Shown here one piece after another: positions 57,490 to 64,000 of a DNA stretch of 64,000 bases. The translations under genes were made by a program, and so were the position numbers. Location: positions 20,933,933 through 20,997,932 of the forward strand of contig OY282608.1 in NCBI GenBank assembly GCA_958298945.1. Reading direction: 5' to 3'. The notes under the pieces are model-generated. The model worked only from the letters and a program-made list of their open reading frames with translations, did not search any database and was not told the DNA's origin. The first letter of the stretch is position 1. Every line of letters starts with the position of its first letter. This DNA comes from Atherix ibis (taxonomy: Eukaryota; Arthropoda; Insecta; Diptera; Athericidae).

Positions 57490-60278
57490 GGCAATAAGCC
57501 AACAAACCAACAAACCAACAAGCCAACAAGCCAACAAACCAACAAACAAATAAACCAACAAACCAACAAACCAACAAACCAACAAACCAACAAACCAAAA
57601 AACCAACAAACGAACAAGACAACAAGCCAAAAACCAACAAACTAACAAACCAACAAAGCAACAAACCAACAAGCCAACAAACCAACAAACCAACAAGCCA
57701 ACAAACCAACAAACCAACAAGCCAACAAACCAACAAACCAACAAACCAACAAACCAACAAGCCAACAAACCAACAAACCAACAAGCCAACAAGCCAACAA
57801 ACCAACAAACCAACAAGCCAACAAACCAACAAGCAAATAAACCAACAAACCAACAAACCAACAAACCAACAAACCAACAAACCAACAAACTAACAAGTCA
57901 ACAAACCAACACACCAAGTAACCAAAAAGCCAACAAACTAACAAACCAACAAGGCAATAAGCCAACAAACCAACAAGCCAACAAGTCAACAAACCAACAC
58001 ACCAAGTAACCAAAAAGCCAACAAACTAACAAACCAACAAGGCAATAAGCCAACAAACCAACAAACCAACAAGCCAACAAGCCAACAAACCAACAAACAA
58101 ATAAACCAACAAACCAACAAACCAACAAACCAACAAACCAACAAACCAAAAAACCAACAAACGAACAAGACAACAAGCCAAAAACCAACAAACTAACAAA
58201 CCAACAAAGCAACAAACCAACAAGCCAACAAACCAACAAACCAACAAGCCAACAAACCAACAAACCAACAAGCCAACAAACCAACAAACCAACAAACCAA
58301 CAAACCAACAAGCCAACAAACCAACAAACCAACAAACCAACAAACCAACAAACCAACAAACCAACAAGCCAACAAACCAACAAACCAATAAACCAACAAA
58401 CCAAGTAACCGAAAAGCCAACAACCTAACAAACCAACAAGCCAACAAGCCAACAAACCAACAAGCCAACAAACCAACAAAGCAACAAGCCAACAAGCCAA
58501 CAAATCAACAAACCAGCAAGCCCACAAAACAACAAACCAACAAGCCAACAAGCCAACAAACCAACACACCAAGTAATAAAAAGCCAACAAACTAACAAAC
58601 CAACAAGCCAACAAGCCAACAAATCAACAAACCAACAAACCAACAAGCCAAGAAACCAACAAACAAATAAACCAACAAACTAACAAACCAACAAACCAAC
58701 AAACCAACAAACCAACAAACCAAAAAACCAACAAACCAACAAGCCAACAAGCCAACAAACCAACAAACTAACAAACCAACAAACGAACTAACCAACAAAC
58801 CAACAAACCAACAAACCAACAAGCCAACAAACCAACAAACCAACAAACCAACAAGCCAACAAGCCAACCAACCAACAAACCAAGAAACCAAAAAACCAAA
58901 AAGCCAACAAACTAACAAACCAACAAGCCAACAAACCAACAAGCCAACAAGCCAACAAACCAACAAACCAACAAAGCAACAAAGCAACAAACCAACAAAC
59001 CAACAAACCAACAAACCAACAAACCAACAAGCCAACAAGCCAAGAAACCAACAAACTAACAAACCAACAAACGAACTAACCAACAAACCAACAAACCAAC
59101 AAGCCAACAAGCCAACAAACCAACAAACCAACAAACCAACAAACCAACAAACCAAGTAACCAATAAGCCAACAAACCAACAAACCAACAAGCCAACAAGC
59201 CAACAAACCAACAAACCAACAAGCCAACAAGCCAACAAACCAACAAGCGAACAAACCAACAAACCAACAAACCAAAAAACCAACAAACCAACAAACCAAC
59301 AAACCAACAAACCAACAAACCAACAAGCCAACAAACCAACAAACCAACAAACCAACAAACCAAGTAACCAAAAAGCCAACAAACTAACAAACCAACAAGC
59401 CAACAAACCAACAAGCCAACAAGCCAACAAACCAACAAACCAACAAAGCAACAAATCAACAAACCAACAAACCAACAAGCCAACAAACCAACAAACCAAC
59501 AAACAAACAAACCAAGTAACCAAAAAGCCAACAAACTAACAAACCAACAAACGAACTAACCAACAAACCAACAAGCCAACAAGCCAACAAGCCAACAAAC
59601 CAACAAACCAACAAACCAACAAACCAACAAACCAACAAACCAAGTAACCAACAAGCCAACAAACCAACAAACTAACAAGCCAACAAGCCAACAAACCAAC
59701 AAACCAACAAGCCAACAAGCCAACAAACCAACAAACCAACAAACCAACAAACCAACAAACCAACAAACCAACAAGCCAACAAACCAACAAACCAACAAAC
59801 CAACAAACCAAGTAACCAAAAAGCCAACAAACTAACAAACCAACAAGCCAACAAACCAACAAGCCAACAAGCCAACAAACCAACAAACCAACAAAGCAAC
59901 AAACCAACAAACCAACAAACCAACAAGCCAACAAACCAACAAACCAACAAACAAACAAACCAAGTAACCAAAAAGCCAACAAACTAACAAACCAACAAAC
60001 GAACTAACCAACAAACCAACAAGCCAACAAGCCAACAAACCAACAAACCAACAAACCAACAAACCAACAAACCAACAAACCAACAAACCAAGTAACCAAC
60101 AAGCCAACAAACCAACAAACCAACAAGCCAACAAGCCAACAAACCAACAAACCAACAAGCCAACAAGCCAACAAACCAACAAACCAACAAGCCAACAAAC
60201 CAACAAACCAACAAGCCAACAAGTCAACAAACCAACACACCAAGTAACCAAAAAGCCAACAAACTAACAAACCAACAA
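57490..60278. repeat. 3.55 kb higher-order unit, copy 2 (shortened, 2789 bp)
   Basis: Matches copy 1 to beyond 58573. It then continues like 48.1-49.8 kb, including its own 448 bp-type doublet near 59.06-59.98 kb, and reaches the next AAGGCAAC landmark at 60279. It appears to be a junction of two different higher-order units. Confidence 0.78.
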
Positions 60279-63084
60279 GGCAACAAGCCAACAAACCAAC
60301 AAACCAACAAGCCAACAAGCCAACAAACCAACAAACAAATAAACCAACAAACCAACAAACCAACAAACCAACAAACCAACAAACCAAAAAACCAACAAAC
60401 GAACAAGACAACAAGCCAAAAACCAACAAACTAACAAACCAACAAAGCAACAAACCAACAAGCCAACAAACCAACAAACCAACAAGCCAACAAACCAACA
60501 AACCAACAAACCAACAAACCAACAAGCCAACAAACCAACAAACCAACAAGCCAACAAGCCAACAAACCAACAAACCAACAAGCCAACAAACCAACAAACA
60601 AATAAACCAACAAACCAACAAACCAACAAACCAACAAACCAACAAACCAACAAACTAACAAACCAACAAGCCAACAAACCAACAAACCAACAAGCGAACA
60701 AACCAACAAACCAACAAACCAACAAGCCAACAAACCAACAAGCCAACAAACCAACAAACCAACAAACCAACAAGCCAACAAACCAACAAACCAACAAGCC
60801 AACAAACCAACTAACCAACAATCCAACAAGCCAACAAAATAACAAACCAACAAACCAACAAACCAAGTAACCAAAAAGCCAACAAACTAACAAACCAACA
60901 AACCAACAAACCAACAAGCCAACAAGCCAACAAACCAACAAACTAACAAAGCAACAAACCAACAAACCAACAACCCAACAAACCAACAAACCAACAAGCC
61001 AACAAACCAACAAACGAACTAACCAACAAACCAACAAGCCAACAAGCCAACAAACCAACAAACCAACAAACCAAGTAACCAAAAAGCCAACAAACTAACA
61101 AACAAACAAGCCAACAAGCCAACAAACCAACAAACCAACAAACCAGCAAGCCAACAAACATACAAACAAATAAACCAACAAACCAATAAGCCAACAAACC
61201 AACAAACCAACAAACCAAAAAACCAACAAACCAAAAAACCAACAAACCAACAAGCCAACAAGCCAACAAACCATTAAACTAACAAACCAACAAACCAACA
61301 AACTAAGTAACCAACAAGCCAACAAACCAACAAACCACAAGCCAAGAAACCAACAAACCAACAAACCAACAAACCAACAAACCAACAAACAAATAAACCA
61401 ACAAACCAAAAAACCAACAAACCAACAAACCAACAAGCCAACAAACCAACAAACCAACAAACCATCAAACCAAGTAACCAACAAGCCAACAAACCAACAA
61501 ACCAACAAGCCAACAAGCCAACAAGCCAACAAACCAACAAGCCAACAAACCAACAAACCAACAAGCCAACAAACCAACAAACCAACAAACCAAAAAACCA
61601 ACAAACCAACAAACCAACAAACCAACAAACCAACAAACCAACAAACCAACAAGCCAACAAACCAACAAACCAATAAACCAACAAACCAAGTAACCGAAAA
61701 GCCAACAACCTAACAAACCAACAAGCCAACAAGCCAACAAACCAACAAGCCAACAAACCAACAAAGCAACAAGCCAACAAGCCAACAAATCAACAAACCA
61801 ACAAGCCCACAAAACAACAAACCAACAAGCCAACAAGCCAACAAACCAACACACCAATTAACCAAAAAGCCAACAAACTAACAAACCAACAAGCCAACAA
61901 GCCAACAAATCAACAAACCAACAAACCAACAAGCCAAGAAACCAACAAACAAATAAACCAACAAACTAACAAACCACCAAACCAACAAACCAACAAACCA
62001 ACAAACCAAAAAACCAACAAACCAACAAGCCAACAAGCCAACAAACCAACAAACTAACAAACCAACAAACGAACTAACCAACAAACCAACAAACCAACAA
62101 ACCAACAAGCCAACAAACCAACAAACCAACAAACCAACAAGCCAACAAGCCAACCAACCAACAAACCAACAAACCAAAAAACCATAAAGCCAACAAACTA
62201 ACAAACCAACAAGCCAACAAACCAACAAGCCAACAAGCCAACAAACCAACAAACCAACAAAGCAACAAACCAACAAACCAACAAACCAACAAACCAACAA
62301 ACCAACAAGCCAACAAGCCAAGAAACCAACAAACTAACAAACCAACAAACGAACTAACCAACAAACCAACAAACCAACAAGCCAACAAGCCAACAAACCA
62401 ACAAACCAACAAACCAACAAACCAAGTAACCAACAAGCCAACAAACCAACAAACCAACAAGCCAACAAGCCAACAAACCAACAAACCAACAAGCCAACAA
62501 GCCAACAAACCAACAAGCGAACAAACCAACAAACCAACAAACCAAAAAACCAACAAACCAACAAACCAACAAACCAACAAACCAACAAACCAACAAGCCA
62601 ACAAAGCAACAAACCAACAAACCAACAAACCAAGTAACCAAAAAGCCAACAAACTAACAAACCAACAAGCCAACAAACCAACAAGCCAACAAGCCAACAA
62701 ACCAACAAACCAACAAAGCAACAAACCAACAAACCAACAAACCAACAAGCCAACAAACCAACAAACCAACAAACCAACAAACCAAGTAACCAAAAAGCCA
62801 ACAAACTAACAAACCAACAAACGAACTAACCAACAAACCAACAAGCCAACAAGCCAACAAACCAACAAACCAACAAACCAACAAACCAACAAACCAAGTA
62901 ACCAACAAGCCAACAAACCAACAAACCAACAAGCCAACAAGCCAACAAACCAACAAACCAACAAGCCAACAAGCCAACAAACCAACAAACCAACAAGCCA
63001 ACAAACCAACAAACCAACAAGCCAACAAGTCAACAAACCAACACACCAAGTAACCAAAAAGCCAACAAACTAACAAACCAACAA
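60279..63084. repeat. Long-range copy of the 50-54 kb region (offset about 9.15 kb)
   Basis: AATAAC (T at 60840), ACATAC (61158), CCGAAAAG (61696) and AAGGCAAT (63085) follow the landmarks at 51680, 52006, 52544 and 53941 by 9160, 9152, 9152 and 9144. The two segments differ by only a few substitutions and single-octamer length changes over about 2.3 kb. Confidence 0.83.
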
Positions 63085-64000
63085 GGCAATAAGCCAACAA
63101 ACCAACAAACCAACAAGCCAACAAGCCAACAAACCAACAAACAAATAAACCAACAAACCAACAAACCAACAAACCAACAAACCAACAAACCAAAAAACCA
63201 ACAAACGAACAAGACAACAAGCCAAAAACCAACAAACTAACAAACCAACAAAGCAACAAACCAACAAGCCAACAAACCAACAAACCAACAAGCCAACAAA
63301 CCAACAAACCAACAAGCCAACAAACCAACAAACCAACAAACCAACAAACCAACAAGCCAACAAACCAACAAACCAACAAGCCAACAAGCCAACAAACCAA
63401 CAAACCAACAAGCCAACAAACCAACAAACAAATAAACCAACAAACGAACTAACCAACAAACCAACAAACCGACAAACCAACAAGCCAACAAGCCAACAAA
63501 CCAACAAACCAACAAGCCAACAAGCCAACCAACCAACAAACCAACAAACCAAAAAACCGAAAAGCCAACAAACTAACAAACCAACAAGCCAACAAACCAA
63601 CAAGCCAACAAGCCAACAAACCAACAAACCAACAAAGCAACAAACCAACAAACCAACAAACCAACAAACCAACAAACCAACAAACCAACAAACCAACAAG
63701 CCAACAAACCAACAAACTAACAAACCAACTAACGAACTAACCAACAAACCAACAAGCCAACAAGCCAACAAACCAACAAACCAACAAACCAACAAACCAA
63801 CAAACCAAGTAACCAACAAGCCAACAAACTAAAAAACCAACAAACCAACAAACCAAAAAACCAAAAAAAAAGCAAACCAACAAACCAACAAGCCAACAAA
63901 CCAACAAACCAACAAACCAACAAACCAAGTAACCAAAAAGCAAACAAACTAACAAACCAACAAGCCAACAAACCAACAAGCCAACAAGCCAACAAACCAA
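63085..64000. repeat. Right edge of array, partial unit
   Basis: Begins like the other AAGGCAATAAG-led units, then diverges from about 63440. It contains the longest homopolymer I noticed, nine A residues at 63863-63871, inside a cluster of A-rich units (63830-63875). The array runs off the end of the window without a flank. Confidence 0.75.

Larger units (their letters stand above)
32313..60840. repeat. Landmark family AAAATAAC, nine instances
   Basis: A CAATCC unit followed two units later by AAAATAAC has its T at 32313, 37488, 38966, 41102, 42676, 47084, 50401, 51680 and 60840. A tenth AAAATAAC without the preceding CAATCC lies at 32225. The family is seen only in the second half of the window and links the 3.6 kb units to the 50-62 kb region. 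Confidence 0.8.
49832..63092. repeat. Landmark family AAGGCAA, ten instances
   Basis: A unit in which C becomes G after a G-type unit (first G at 49832, 51095, 53941, 54404, 54484, 57490, 57953, 58041, 60279 and 63085). It follows a CACACC variant and a GTAACC unit. The triplets 53941/54404/54484 and 57490/57953/58041 mark the two 3.55 kb copies. Confidence 0.8.
1..64000. repeat. Octamer satellite array, (CCAACAAA)n, spanning the whole window
   Basis: Every part of the window resolves into 8-base units, CCAACAAA or CCAACAAG, plus a minority of one- to three-substitution variants. G-type units look like roughly a third of the total by eye. Orientation never switches: I saw no run of the complementary TTTGTTGG on the plus strand. 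Register is kept over long stretches. For example, ten successive GTAACC landmarks from 405 to 1965 are all separated by multiples of 8. It is broken occasionally by 7-, 9- or 10-base units. No stretch of unique sequence longer than a few units was seen, so there is no gene-bearing interval to describe. I infer eukaryotic satellite DNA; the species and chromosomal location cannot be read from the sequence. Confidence 0.98.

Noticed and set aside
1..64000. Telomeric repeat array
   Set aside because: TTTGTTGG is not one of the telomere units known to me (TTAGGG, TTTAGGG, TTAGG, TTGGGG and relatives) and lacks a GGG run. The heavy variant content and higher-order copying are unlike telomerase-made tracts. 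A degenerate subtelomeric origin cannot be excluded.
1..64000. CRISPR array
   Set aside because: There are no unique spacers between conserved repeats. The whole sequence is repeat, and the unit is 8 bases.
1..64000. tRNA, rRNA or other structured RNA genes
   Set aside because: The strand is nearly devoid of G-C and A-T self-complementarity, so no stem of useful length can form and no conserved RNA motif was seen.

Overview
The whole 64 kb window is one uninterrupted tandem satellite. The founding unit is the octamer CCAACAAA (complement TTTGTTGG), with CCAACAAG as the second common form, giving roughly 8,000 units, all in the same orientation. The plus strand is almost entirely A and C. G comes mainly from the CCAACAAG form, and T only from rare variant units. 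I see no protein-coding gene, RNA gene, transposon, CRISPR array, promoter or unique-sequence island.

An array of this size and organisation suggests eukaryotic repetitive DNA such as heterochromatin, a centromere-proximal region, a subtelomere or a large array on a sex or B chromosome. Nothing in the window identifies the species. The unit is not a canonical telomere repeat that I recognise, and no flanking DNA is present to place it on a chromosome.

The information lies in the variant units (for example CCAAGTAA, CCAAAAAG, CTAACAAA, CGAACTAA, GCAACAAA, CCAATAAA) and in the order of A-type and G-type units. Rare variants act as landmarks and reveal a nested higher-order organisation. Positions 97-4612 show a period near 3.0 kb. 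Positions 4613-9799 hold a local 1.07 kb duplication and the copy preceding a landmark-defined 3.0-3.5 kb array. That array runs from 9800 to about 23954, with landmarks at 9800, 12951, 15958, 18967 and 22429. Positions 23955-28424 are a younger array with a period of 1792/1743 bp. Positions 28425-36166 mix 248 bp, 2.24 kb and 1.34 kb duplications. Positions 36167-43000 hold two copies of a 3.6-3.7 kb unit. Positions 43000-47971 contain a 608 bp tandem duplication and material repeated from 33-38 kb at offsets of 9.5-10.9 kb. Positions 47972-64000 form another family (448 bp, 1.27 kb and 3.55 kb periods) with very long-range copies at offsets of about 9.15 and 10.45 kb.

Because 8 is not a multiple of 3, canonical array is open in every frame. 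All three minus-strand frames give the same octapeptide, FVGLLVCW, in rotation. This accounts for the hundreds of apparent open frames, which I do not annotate as genes. Block boundaries were found by eye from landmark spacing and are approximate unless a landmark position is quoted.
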